DNA from: JAKPAM01 sp047605425
GTDB lineage: Bacteria > Pseudomonadota > Gammaproteobacteria > Burkholderiales > Burkholderiaceae_E
Direction: 5' to 3'
Length of the DNA stretch: 15,907 bases
NCBI GenBank assembly: GCA_047605425.1
Contig: JASGFT010000114.1
Span: 1 to 15,907 of the forward strand
The translations under genes were made by a program, and so were the position numbers. Shown in pieces: positions 8,244 to 15,301 of the stretch. The notes beneath the pieces are model-generated. The model did not search any database. It worked only from the letters and a program-made list of their open reading frames with translations, and was not told the DNA's origin. Within the stretch, counting starts at the first letter, position 1. Each line of letters opens with the position of its first letter.

Positions 8244-8750
8244 GTGATCACCCGCTACTACCGAGAGCTCTTCAACTACTGCCTGCGCAAGGTCAAGGAT
8301 CCCGAGACCGCCGCAGACATCGCTCAGGAGAGCTATGCCCGCTTGCTGTCGGTACAGCAGGCGGGACAAACCGTACTCGATCCCCGATCGCTGCTCAAGA
8401 AGGTAGCGCTGCATCTGAAGATCGACCTGGATCGGCGTGCGGAAGTTCGGCGACACGACGACATCGATGCACTCGATGAGGCCAACCTCCCGGCGTCGCC
8501 CGTCCATCTGCAGCCCGATGAGATTCTCGCTTCCCACCAAGCGGCTCGAGCTTACCTCGAGGTGATCGAAGCATTGCCCCCGCGGTGCAAAGAGGCGTTT
8601 TGCATGTACGCATTCGACGAGATGCCCAACAAGGAGATTGCCCGACGGATGGGGGTTTCTCTGAGCATGGTCGACCAGTACATCCGCCGCGCAAAACTGG
8701 CCTGCGCAGCCCGACGCGCGGAACTGGAAGGAAGCCGCGACGTCACGTGA
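8244..8750 (+). CDS. fecI: FecI-type ECF sigma factor
   Basis: A 168-residue extracytoplasmic-function sigma factor of the iron-uptake type, which directs RNA polymerase to receptor or siderophore genes when its FecR partner relays a signal. Region 2 spans about residues 1-65 with the core-binding pattern VKDPETAADIAQESYARLL. Region 4 spans about 105-160 with the helix-turn-helix MPNKEIARRMGVSLSMVDQYIRRAKLAC. The start is GTG at 8244; an in-frame TGA sits at 8226, and no ATG lies between. The ribosome site is weak (GAGG about 13 bases upstream). The preceding 196 bases (8048-8243) hold no recognisable gene, no convincing Fur box and no copy of the N16-CGT motif, so control of this gene is unresolved. 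It is followed 69 bases later by the FecR gene. Confidence 0.92.
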   Translation: MITRYYRELFNYCLRKVKDPETAADIAQESYARLLSVQQAGQTVLDPRSLLKKVALHLKIDLDRRAEVRRHDDIDALDEANLPASPVHLQPDEILASHQAARAYLEVIEALPPRCKEAFCMYAFDEMPNKEIARRMGVSLSMVDQYIRRAKLACAARRAELEGSRDVT

Positions 8751-8782
8751 CGTTATTTTCGCGGCCAGGCCCGCGGGTGGGG

Positions 8783-8806
8783 TGTACTTTGCCTGGCCTC
8801 GTGCGT
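8783..8806 (+). promoter_or_regulatory. ECF promoter-like motif upstream of the FecR gene
   Basis: TGTAC (8783-8787, within GGGGTGTAC), exactly 16 bases, then CGT (8804-8806, CGTCTA). It matches the motifs before the DUF5916 gene and the receptor in spacing and in the GTGTAC...CGTCT core. The predicted transcript would begin only about 5-8 bases before the annotated ATG, so either translation starts further downstream or the message is nearly leaderless. Confidence 0.45.
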
Positions 8807-8819
8807 CTATATAAATAAG

Positions 8820-10007
8820 ATGAACAGATCGCCAGTCCCCCCTTGTACTCCTTGCTCTTCCTCTTCCGAGGAAATGGAGGCGCGGGAATTCGAGGCTTTC
8901 GTTCGCGCCCAGGATCCGGTCAGCGTCGCCGCGGTGGACTGGCACACCCGGCGTGACGAAGGCCTCACTGCCGAGCAGGAGACGGAACTCGAGCAATGGC
9001 TGGCGGCCAACCCTGCTCATCGGATCGCTTTTGCCCGCGTGGATGAAAGCGTTCGAGTGCTTCGGGGCTTACCGCCCGAAGAGGTCGCGCACCTGCGGCA
9101 GGAGCACAGGCCTTCCGGCGATCCGGCGTCACATCCATCCGACCAGGATAGCGCCTCTGAACATCGGCAGCCGACGATCAAGGAACGAGAGTTGCATTCG
9201 CGACCACGCACCGCACGCGGGCACCGGTTCTTCGACGCGCTAAGCGTACGGATCGGCGCGGTGGCGCTGTGCTGTGCGGCGGTCGCCGCCGTCGTGGTGG
9301 GCTGGGATCAGTGGCGTGAACAGCCGGTCTTTGCTTCGTCGTACGCCGTGCAGCGCGGCCAGCGTCTCGATGTGCCGCTGCCCGACGGCAGTCGACTGGC
9401 CCTGGACACGGACACCGACGTGGACGTCGCCCTGTATCGAAATCGGCGTGAAGTCCGGCTGAAGCACGGCCAAGCCATGTTCAGCGTGTCGCCCGACGCT
9501 TCCCGGCCGCTCGAGGTCCTCTCCGGTCCCGCGCGAGTCACCGTGGTGGGGACGAAGTTCTCGGTCCGTTACCTGGGCGCCGGATCGGATTTGGGCCAGG
9601 TCCGGGTTGCCGTCGAAGAGGGCCACGTGCGGGTGGCCGACTCGACGCCGGAACGCCGGGAAGACGGGGTTAGCGGTGCCGTCGATCTGACAGCGGGCCA
9701 GGAAGTCCAGGTCTCTCAGAGTGGTGTCCTGAGCGCCGTATCAGCGGTTGCGGCCGGTGGCATCGCCCCATGGCGCACCGGATTGATCCATTTCTCGAAC
9801 ACGCCGCTTTCCGAGGCCTTGCGTGAACTCGAACGCTACGGTCCAAGCCACCTGGTGATCCGCGACCCGGACGTGGCCGCGCTGCCCATCGCCGGAAGCT
9901 ACCAGATCGCGCGTCCCGAGGCCTTCGCCCACATCTTGCCCAAGATCCTGCCGGTACGGCTGGTCGTACGCGAGGATGGCACGACGGAGATCGTCAGGGC
10001 GCGCTGA
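8820..10007 (+). CDS. fecR: FecR-type transmembrane anti-sigma factor / signal transducer
   Basis: A 395-residue inner-membrane regulator that passes the signal from a loaded TonB receptor to the ECF sigma factor. The cytoplasmic N-terminus has the FecR-family DUF4880 pattern (about residues 20-75, AAVDWHTRRDEGLTAEQETELEQWLAANPAH). A single transmembrane helix lies at about 143-162 (VRIGAVALCCAAVAAVVVGW). The periplasmic FecR domain follows (about 176-290, with LPDGSRLALDTDTDVDV and VTVVGTKFSVRY), then a C-terminal STN-like/DUF4974 segment (about 324-390, HFSNTPLSEALRELERYG) that would contact the receptor. The start is uncertain. The ATG at 8820 has no clear ribosome site. An in-frame ATG at 8874 follows GAGG by only two bases and would trim 18 Ser/Pro-rich residues without touching the domain. 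Confidence 0.9.
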   Translation: MNRSPVPPCTPCSSSSEEMEAREFEAFVRAQDPVSVAAVDWHTRRDEGLTAEQETELEQWLAANPAHRIAFARVDESVRVLRGLPPEEVAHLRQEHRPSGDPASHPSDQDSASEHRQPTIKERELHSRPRTARGHRFFDALSVRIGAVALCCAAVAAVVVGWDQWREQPVFASSYAVQRGQRLDVPLPDGSRLALDTDTDVDVALYRNRREVRLKHGQAMFSVSPDASRPLEVLSGPARVTVVGTKFSVRYLGAGSDLGQVRVAVEEGHVRVADSTPERREDGVSGAVDLTAGQEVQVSQSGVLSAVSAVAAGGIAPWRTGLIHFSNTPLSEALRELERYGPSHLVIRDPDVAALPIAGSYQIARPEAFAHILPKILPVRLVVREDGTTEIVRAR

Positions 10008-10008
10008 G

Positions 10009-10028
10009 CGCCCCTGCAAATCGGGGCG
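10009..10028 (+). terminator. Short hairpin after the FecR stop, weak terminator candidate
   Basis: CGCCCC (10009-10014) and GGGGCG (10023-10028) form a GC-rich 6-bp stem with an 8-base loop directly after the TGA. There is no T-run, so it may only slow read-through into the following promoter region. Confidence 0.3.
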
Positions 10029-10052
10029 TCGGAAGAATGTGCAACGACAGGG

Positions 10053-10076
10053 TGTACATTTCGGGCCGACGCGCGT
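10053..10076 (+). promoter_or_regulatory. ECF promoter-like motif for the DUF5916 gene
   Basis: TGTAC (10053-10057), 16 bases, CGT (10074-10076, in CGTCTT). The predicted start falls at about 10083, the first base of the TAGGTAGT arm. The same motif recurs before the receptor and before fecR, so the linked FecI-type factor is the likely user (inference). Confidence 0.6.
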
Positions 10077-10082
10077 CTTGCA

Positions 10083-10128
10083 TAGGTAGTGCGAGTCGTT
10101 TTCATTCGCATTAAACAACTACTACCTA
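10083..10128 (+). promoter_or_regulatory. Conserved stem-loop in leader copy 1, abutting the ribosome binding site
   Basis: TAGGTAGT (10083-10090) and ACTACCTA (10121-10128) are perfect 8-bp inverted repeats around a 30-base loop. The 3' arm is followed at once by CGGA, the only ribosome-site candidate, about nine bases before the ATG at 10142. Given the promoter position, the 5' arm would be the very start of the mRNA. Folding could therefore affect stability or translation. Confidence 0.55.
10090..10110 (+). promoter_or_regulatory. Fur-box-like site, leader copy 1
   Basis: A region with TGCGA and TCGCA at its ends and the core GAGTCGTTTTCATT. Read on the other strand it resembles the AATGAnAAnnAnTnTnATT pattern of Fur boxes in TonB-receptor promoters. 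It lies just downstream of the predicted transcript start, where a bound repressor would block transcription. The match is partial. Confidence 0.45.
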
Positions 10129-10141
10129 CGGACCATACCCG

Positions 10142-12361
10142 ATGCACGGAGAGTCACCGCTAAGAAAGCGGTGCCGCCCCCTCTTCCTCCTCGCTCTGAT
10201 CCCGATCGCCTTTGCCATCGCGGCCTCGATGCCCGCGCGAGCAGCGTCGGCACCGGAATCGACGTTGTCACTACCATCGGTGTCGGCATCGATCGATCCG
10301 ACACAAGCGGGTCATGACGATGCGCCGGGTGGGCCACTGATCGGCGGCTTCGTACAAGTGTCGCCGGTAGCCGGCGCGGCGCCGACGCGTCGCACCGAAC
10401 TGCGCGTGTGGCACGACGCGCGCACGCTGTTCGTCGCGATCCGGGCCCATGACCCCGAGCCCGGTGCGATCGTGGCGCGCCAGATGCGCCGCGACGTGGA
10501 GGGCATCCTGTCCGAGGATCAGGTCACGCTGGTCATCGATGCCGAGGGCGCGGGGCGCACCGGCTATCTGTTTGCCGTCAATGCGCATGGCGCTCAGTAT
10601 GATGCGCTGGTCTACGACGGCGGCAAGATGCGCTACGACTGGGATGCGCTGTGGCGCAGCGAGGCAGGCATCGATGCGCAGGGCTGGTACGCGCGACTGG
10701 CAATCCCGCTGACGGTCTTCGGCCAGAACGGATCGGCCATGTGGCGCATCAATGCCGAGCGCTGGATGCCACGGGGCAGCGAGCGCGTACGGCTGGCCGG
10801 CGCGCAGCCGGATCGGTACGTCTATTCACTCGGCCCAGGCCTGTTGATCCCCGCGGCGCGGCCCGAGCGGCAGGACTGGGGGCTGCAGATCAAACCGTCG
10901 CTGCGCCTGACCACCGACTCGTCGGCGGCTTCCGGCACGGGCCGGACCGAGACCCGTGTCGAGCCCGGACTGGAGTTGTTCCATGAGAGCGCCAGCGGCC
11001 TGCGTACCGCCGCCGCGCTGAACATCGACTTCGGCGAAGCCAACGCCGACGAGCGCACCGTGAACCTCACGCGCTTCGAGCTGTTCCGGCTCGAGAAGCG
11101 CGAGTTCTTCCTGCGCGATGCCGGGCGCTTCAGCTTCGGTGGCCTCGGTGCCGGATTTGCGGTCATCCCGTACTACTCGCGTCGCATCGGCCTGGATGCC
11201 AACGGTCGCGCCCGCAGCCTGGATGCGGGGCTGAAGCTGACCGGCAGCACGGGCGGCGTGGACTTCGGCGCGTTCGCGGCGCGCGTGGCCGGCGGCCCCG
11301 TGTCGCCGGGCGAGCCCGAGCAGGGGACTGCCGACGTAGGCGTACTGCGTCTGGCCCGCCCGCTCGATGCGCGCCAACGCATCGGCCTGATCGCCACGCA
11401 CGGCAATCCGCAAGGTACCGGCGGCAGCAGCCTGTGGGGGCTCGACTACCAGTTCCGTGACATGGCTTGGGCTGGCGACAAGACGCTGGAAGCGCATGCG
11501 TGGACGATGCAGTCGCGCAATCCGGATCCGGCGGGCGGCAGTTCGGTGGCCGCGCGGTCGTGGGGCGGCATGTTTAGCTACCTGAACGTCGGGCCGATGG
11601 CCGAGGTGAAGATTCAGCGCGTGAACGCGGGCTTCGATCCGGCGCTGGGCTATCTGGCCGAGGCCAACGTGTGGCGTAGCGAGGGCACGGCCGGATGGTG
11701 GTTCCGGACGCCGCAGGGGGCCAACATCATTCCGGCGATGGATTGGACTTATCGCGAGACGCTGGACGGCGCCGAGCGCACGCTGGAACTGAACCCCGAG
11801 GTCGCGTACACGACACCGGCCGGCGATACGGTGATGGCAGAGGCGTACGTCGTTCAGGACCGGCTGGCGGCCGCTTATGCGCCGGTGCCAGGCACGACGA
11901 TCGGCCCAGGCAGCTACCGCTGGAGCTACTTATACGGGTTGCTGGAGACCGCACAGTCACGCCCGGTGTGGATGTCGGGCGAGCTGCGTGCCGGCGGTTA
12001 TTACGACGGCCACCGCAACGATCAGTTCGCGACGCTGGGTTGGAAGCCGACGACACGGTGGGAGGCCCGCGTAGGCCTGGGGCGCAACGTGATTGCGCTG
12101 CCGTCGGGACGTTTCACGGTGAAACTGGCGACGCTGAGGCTGGACTACACGCCGAGTACGCGTATGGCGCAGAGCGTGCTTCTTCAATGGGACAACGTCT
12201 CGCACTCATTAGGGGTAAGCGCCCGTATGCGCTGGTGGTGGGCACCGGGTCGTGAGCTGGTCCTCGCACTGGACCGGCTCGGGTATACCGGCGCGCTGCG
12301 CGGCACATCGCCGCAGCAGACGCGCGCAATGTTGAAGATGGTCTGGAACTTCGAACGGTGA
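10142..12361 (+). CDS. DUF5916 outer-membrane protein with N-terminal CBM9-like domain
   Basis: A 739-residue exported protein. The signal peptide is clear: a basic n-region (RKRC), a hydrophobic core LFLLALIPIAFAIAA and a likely cut after MPARA, near residue 34-35. Residues ~55-220 look like the carbohydrate-binding family-9-like domain that begins DUF5916 proteins (RRTELRVWHDARTLFVAIRAHD, RRDVEGILSEDQVTLVIDAEG, GYLFAVNAHGAQYDALVYDGG, WYARLAIPL). The rest alternates short amphipathic, aromatic-rich strands typical of an outer-membrane barrel and ends in KMVWNFER. The molecular role of this family is not established. The gene is placed between FecR and the siderophore receptor and carries the same leader as the receptor, so it is probably induced with it. 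GC content matches the surrounding genes. The start has CGGA nine bases upstream. Confidence 0.85.
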   Translation: MHGESPLRKRCRPLFLLALIPIAFAIAASMPARAASAPESTLSLPSVSASIDPTQAGHDDAPGGPLIGGFVQVSPVAGAAPTRRTELRVWHDARTLFVAIRAHDPEPGAIVARQMRRDVEGILSEDQVTLVIDAEGAGRTGYLFAVNAHGAQYDALVYDGGKMRYDWDALWRSEAGIDAQGWYARLAIPLTVFGQNGSAMWRINAERWMPRGSERVRLAGAQPDRYVYSLGPGLLIPAARPERQDWGLQIKPSLRLTTDSSAASGTGRTETRVEPGLELFHESASGLRTAAALNIDFGEANADERTVNLTRFELFRLEKREFFLRDAGRFSFGGLGAGFAVIPYYSRRIGLDANGRARSLDAGLKLTGSTGGVDFGAFAARVAGGPVSPGEPEQGTADVGVLRLARPLDARQRIGLIATHGNPQGTGGSSLWGLDYQFRDMAWAGDKTLEAHAWTMQSRNPDPAGGSSVAARSWGGMFSYLNVGPMAEVKIQRVNAGFDPALGYLAEANVWRSEGTAGWWFRTPQGANIIPAMDWTYRETLDGAERTLELNPEVAYTTPAGDTVMAEAYVVQDRLAAAYAPVPGTTIGPGSYRWSYLYGLLETAQSRPVWMSGELRAGGYYDGHRNDQFATLGWKPTTRWEARVGLGRNVIALPSGRFTVKLATLRLDYTPSTRMAQSVLLQWDNVSHSLGVSARMRWWWAPGRELVLALDRLGYTGALRGTSPQQTRAMLKMVWNFER

Positions 12362-12483
12362 ACCGCGGGAGACGGGACACATGTTGGTTCAGCGCTGCTC
12401 CACCGCATCGCCCGGCAGTTCGGAGACCGTGGGCACACGCCGCCCCCGGGACCGAGGCGTCGGAGAAATATACAGCAACGGAG

Positions 12484-12507
12484 TGTAGATTTCGGGCTGC
12501 CGCACGT
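12484..12507 (+). promoter_or_regulatory. ECF promoter-like motif for the TonB receptor
   Basis: TGTAG (12484-12488), 16 bases, CGT (12505-12507, in CGTCTT). It has the same offset from the ATG as the motif before the DUF5916 gene. The predicted start is about 12514. Confidence 0.6.
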
Positions 12508-12513
12508 CTTGTA

Positions 12514-12559
12514 TAGGTAGTAAGAGTCGTTTTCATTTGCATTAATTAGCCACTACCTA
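12514..12559 (+). promoter_or_regulatory. Conserved stem-loop in leader copy 2
   Basis: TAGGTAGT (12514-12521) and ACTACCTA (12552-12559) again enclose a 30-base loop, although the loop sequence has diverged. The 3' arm runs into GGGA, the ribosome-site candidate, nine bases before the ATG at 12573. Confidence 0.55.
12521..12541 (+). promoter_or_regulatory. Fur-box-like site, leader copy 2
   Basis: The core GAGTCGTTTTCATT is identical to copy 1 and is flanked by TAA and TGCATTA. On the other strand it reads TGCAAATGAAAACGACTC, closer to the GCAAATGAGAAT half of known Fur boxes than copy 1. The outer GCGA/TCGC pairing of copy 1 is lost here, which argues for a protein site rather than an RNA inner stem. 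Confidence 0.48.
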
Positions 12560-12572
12560 GGGACCACGCCCG

Positions 12573-15002
12573 ATGCACCGACCCCCTTCCCACTTCAAAC
12601 CGGCACCGTTGACCCTCGTCCTGGCCATGATCCTCGGCGTTCCTGGCTGGGCGCAGTCTCAGACAGTCATCGATGACAAGCCCATTGCCATCTCGATCGC
12701 AGCGAAGCCGTTGGGTGATGCGTTGCATGAACTCTCCCGCTCCACAGGTGTGCCGATCGCGTTCGCGCCAAGCCTCGTGGCGGGGAAGACAGCGCCTGCA
12801 GTGACAGGGACGCTGACTGCGCGCCAAGCGCTGACGCAATTGATGGTCGGCAGCGGGCTCGAAGCGGAACAGGATGGTGCATCGATAGTGATCAGGGCAT
12901 CTACCCCCAAGTCGTCGGAAAGCAGTTTGCCCGCGGTGAAAGTGATTGGCCAATTGGAACGAGATGGCACAACGGAAGGTTCAGGCTCATATCGAGCGCT
13001 TTATACCAACACAGCGACAAAATTTGATCTATCACCCCGAGAAACTCCGCAGACGGTAACCACAATCACTCGTCAACAAATGGATGATTTTTCTATGACA
13101 TCCGTGGACGACGCTTTAGAAACAACTAGCGGAGTTTTTGTATACAAGCAAGCACTGCTGGGAAATGGTTATTACAGTCGCGGCTTCACTATGCAGACGC
13201 AATACGACGGAATGCTAAACCCCATAGGAATAAACAACCAATACGCCGCTCAGGTAGATAACGCATTCCTCGACAGAGTCGAAGTACTCCAAGGTGCATC
13301 TGGTCTGCTTGCTGGTGCAGGCAATCCTGGAGGAACGATCAATTTAATTCGAAAGCGACCAACTGATAATTTTCAAGCGCACACCGAGGTTCAAATTGGC
13401 TCATGGAATCACAGACGGTTCATCGGAGACATTTCTGGCCCTCTTGTTGAATCCGGTCAAATAAAAGCAAGGCTGGTTGCCCTAGCCGATGACACGGATT
13501 CCTTTGTGAATTATGTTTACAACAAGAGAATAGGAATTTATGGTGCAATTGAAGCAAATATATCTTCTTCGACCAAACTCAGCGCGAGCATACAATACCA
13601 AAGCGACAAAACAAACAACAGCGCCGGAGTTCCGCTGGCTGAAGATGGAAGCGATTTAGGACTCAGTCGAAGCAATTTTTTCGGCGATCCTCGGGAAATC
13701 TACACTAAAGAGTACACCTTATATACACTTAGCCTGGAACAAAAATTATCAAACAACTGGAAGGCAAAGCTATCCTACAATCACCAGAATGCTCCCACCA
13801 AAGCGATCGGATACAACTTCCTTTTTGGCCCCGCCAATAGAATAACGGGTGATGGGCCTTCGATTTATGGAGGCTCCAACTATGCCACGCGAACGTCATC
13901 CGACGCTATAGATGGCTACATAATCGGATCATTTTCAGCTTTTGACCGAAAAAATGAACTGGTATTGGGCTTTAACTCGTCTGATTACAAAAACCCGTAC
14001 GGCGGAAGCGGTTATTCAGACGGAACACCGATAAACGTATACACATTCAATCCAGCCTCTTTATCAGCATTTCAGTCTAGCTGGGCTTATTCGGGAAATG
14101 ATCACATACGCCAGATTGGCGCTTACGCTGTTGGTCGTTTTGCGCTTGCGGACAACTTGAAGCTGATCCTCGGCTCCCGGGTGAGTTGGTACACTACTTC
14201 CAGCACCTACACCTATATCGATGTAAGCGGCCCACAACCGAGTCAATCCGACCAAAAGAAGAACGGTGTAGTTTCTCCCTATGCGGGCATTGTCTATGAT
14301 GTTTCAGACAACACATCAATTTATGCAAGCTATTCTGATATCTTCAATCCACAAAACAACAAAAACATCAACGGGAATTACCTCAAACCGGTTGTTGGCT
14401 CCAATTATGAAATCGGAATTAAAGGGGATCTTTTTTCTCGAAAGATCAACTACTCAGCCGCTCTATTTAGACTAGATCAGGCAAACCTCGCGAGCATTGA
14501 CAACTCAAGCACACCAGATCAAATCATCATTTGCGGTGGCACTTGTTACACGGCAGCAGACAAGGTGCAAAGTCAAGGCATCGACCTAGGCATCAATGGA
14601 GAAATTTCGAGAGGCTGGAATTTGGCAGCAAGCTACACATATGTTAGTAGCAAATACTCCTCAGGCGACCAACAAGGCCAAAGATTCATGACATCCTTGC
14701 CTAGAAACAGCCTGCGCCTTGCAACTATATACAAAGTCCCTCAAACCGATTTGTCAATTGGCGGAGATATTCGTGCGTTCAGCAGAATCTACAAGACAGA
14801 CAATGAAACATATTACATAAATAGAGGAAAACTTGCCTTGGTTGGGCTTGTCGCAAAGTACTACATAACCCCTAAAACCGATTTGACTTTGCGTGTCGAT
14901 AATATTTTCGACAAACGCTATTATTCAACCGTAGCCGGCCTGAACTATAGTTCATTTGGCGAACCCCGGAGAGTGTCTCTTAACCTGAAATACCACTTCT
15001 GA
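12573..15002 (+). CDS. TonB-dependent siderophore receptor with STN signalling domain (FpvA/FecA type)
   Basis: An 809-residue outer-membrane transducer receptor that should bind the ferric siderophore, import it with TonB energy and signal to FecR. Signal peptide about 1-29 (cut near GWAQS). STN signalling domain about 32-108 (IAISIAAKPLGDALHELSRS, LTARQALTQLMVGSGL). TonB-box-like LPAVKVIGQL at 119-128. Plug about 140-270 with the siderophore-receptor hallmarks RETPQTVTTITRQQM, YSRGF, VEVLQGASGLLAGAGNPGGTINLIRKRP. The barrel runs to the terminal KYHF, a normal assembly signal ending in Phe. Full length, no frameshift. The first ~380 bases are GC-rich like the neighbours. From about residue 128 onward GC falls to around 30-50% per 60-base line and codon use changes, so the ligand-recognition part appears foreign. 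It is controlled by the duplicated leader. The exact siderophore cannot be read from sequence. Confidence 0.94.
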   Translation: MHRPPSHFKPAPLTLVLAMILGVPGWAQSQTVIDDKPIAISIAAKPLGDALHELSRSTGVPIAFAPSLVAGKTAPAVTGTLTARQALTQLMVGSGLEAEQDGASIVIRASTPKSSESSLPAVKVIGQLERDGTTEGSGSYRALYTNTATKFDLSPRETPQTVTTITRQQMDDFSMTSVDDALETTSGVFVYKQALLGNGYYSRGFTMQTQYDGMLNPIGINNQYAAQVDNAFLDRVEVLQGASGLLAGAGNPGGTINLIRKRPTDNFQAHTEVQIGSWNHRRFIGDISGPLVESGQIKARLVALADDTDSFVNYVYNKRIGIYGAIEANISSSTKLSASIQYQSDKTNNSAGVPLAEDGSDLGLSRSNFFGDPREIYTKEYTLYTLSLEQKLSNNWKAKLSYNHQNAPTKAIGYNFLFGPANRITGDGPSIYGGSNYATRTSSDAIDGYIIGSFSAFDRKNELVLGFNSSDYKNPYGGSGYSDGTPINVYTFNPASLSAFQSSWAYSGNDHIRQIGAYAVGRFALADNLKLILGSRVSWYTTSSTYTYIDVSGPQPSQSDQKKNGVVSPYAGIVYDVSDNTSIYASYSDIFNPQNNKNINGNYLKPVVGSNYEIGIKGDLFSRKINYSAALFRLDQANLASIDNSSTPDQIIICGGTCYTAADKVQSQGIDLGINGEISRGWNLAASYTYVSSKYSSGDQQGQRFMTSLPRNSLRLATIYKVPQTDLSIGGDIRAFSRIYKTDNETYYINRGKLALVGLVAKYYITPKTDLTLRVDNIFDKRYYSTVAGLNYSSFGEPRRVSLNLKYHF
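12945..15002 (+). other. AT-rich, probably imported plug-barrel module of the receptor gene
   Basis: Hand counts per 60-base line are 55-68% GC for 12601-12960, 50% at 12961, 45% at 13021, 42% at 13081 and 13321, and 30% at 13501. GC returns to about two-thirds right after the stop at 15002. The transition is placed at about 12940-12960, uncertain by some tens of bases. It coincides with the end of the TonB box. Confidence 0.8.
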
Positions 15003-15016
15003 CCATCGCGGCCCGT

Positions 15017-15036
15017 CGGCAGCAGTGCCGTTCGTT
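15017..15036 (+). terminator. Weak intrinsic terminator candidate after the receptor
   Basis: CGGCA (15017-15021), a four-base loop, TGCCG (15026-15030), then TTCGTTT. The stem is only five pairs and the T-run is interrupted, so this is a modest candidate. It begins 14 bases after the receptor stop codon. Confidence 0.35.
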
Positions 15037-15301
15037 TAAAAACCGATGCAACGCCCCACTGCGTCGCGGTGCTCGGCTGCGTTCCTGCGGCCATCATCGG
15101 CAGCTGTGCCTCCTACCGCTGAGGTTTCCCCATAACTTTTTCCCCGACGCGATGCGCGCGGTCAGCGGCCGATGATCGGTCAGATGCTCAGGCGTGGACG
15201 GGGAAAGCCGATGCGAATCAAAGGCTTGTGGGCACGATGGAAGTGCGCGCATCAAGTCTGCGACACTGATGGTTGTCGAAGCTTCAAGATGAAGCGGGCC
15301 G
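15037..15301. other. No gene recognised
   Basis: GC-rich sequence between the receptor and the transposase remnant. Open frames here are short and show no recognisable domain. It may contain decayed insertion-sequence end material, but no clear terminal inverted repeat was found. Confidence 0.4.

Larger units (their letters stand above)
10025..10141 (+). repeat. Duplicated 117-nt leader, copy 1 (before the DUF5916 gene)
   Basis: This segment aligns without a gap to 12456-12572. About 97 of 120 positions match when the start codon is included, and most differences are transitions. Every internal element keeps its exact offset: TGTA at +28, CGT at +49, TAGGTAGT at +58, ACTACCTA at +96 and ATG at +117. 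It contains a promoter motif, a Fur-like core and the stem-loop listed separately. Confidence 0.9.
12456..12572 (+). repeat. Duplicated 117-nt leader, copy 2 (before the TonB receptor)
   Basis: Ungapped partner of 10025-10141. The match begins sharply at GGCGTCGGA and runs through the start codon, where both genes open ATGCAC. The best-kept blocks are the promoter core, GAGTCGTTTTCATT and the two 8-base arms. Confidence 0.9.
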
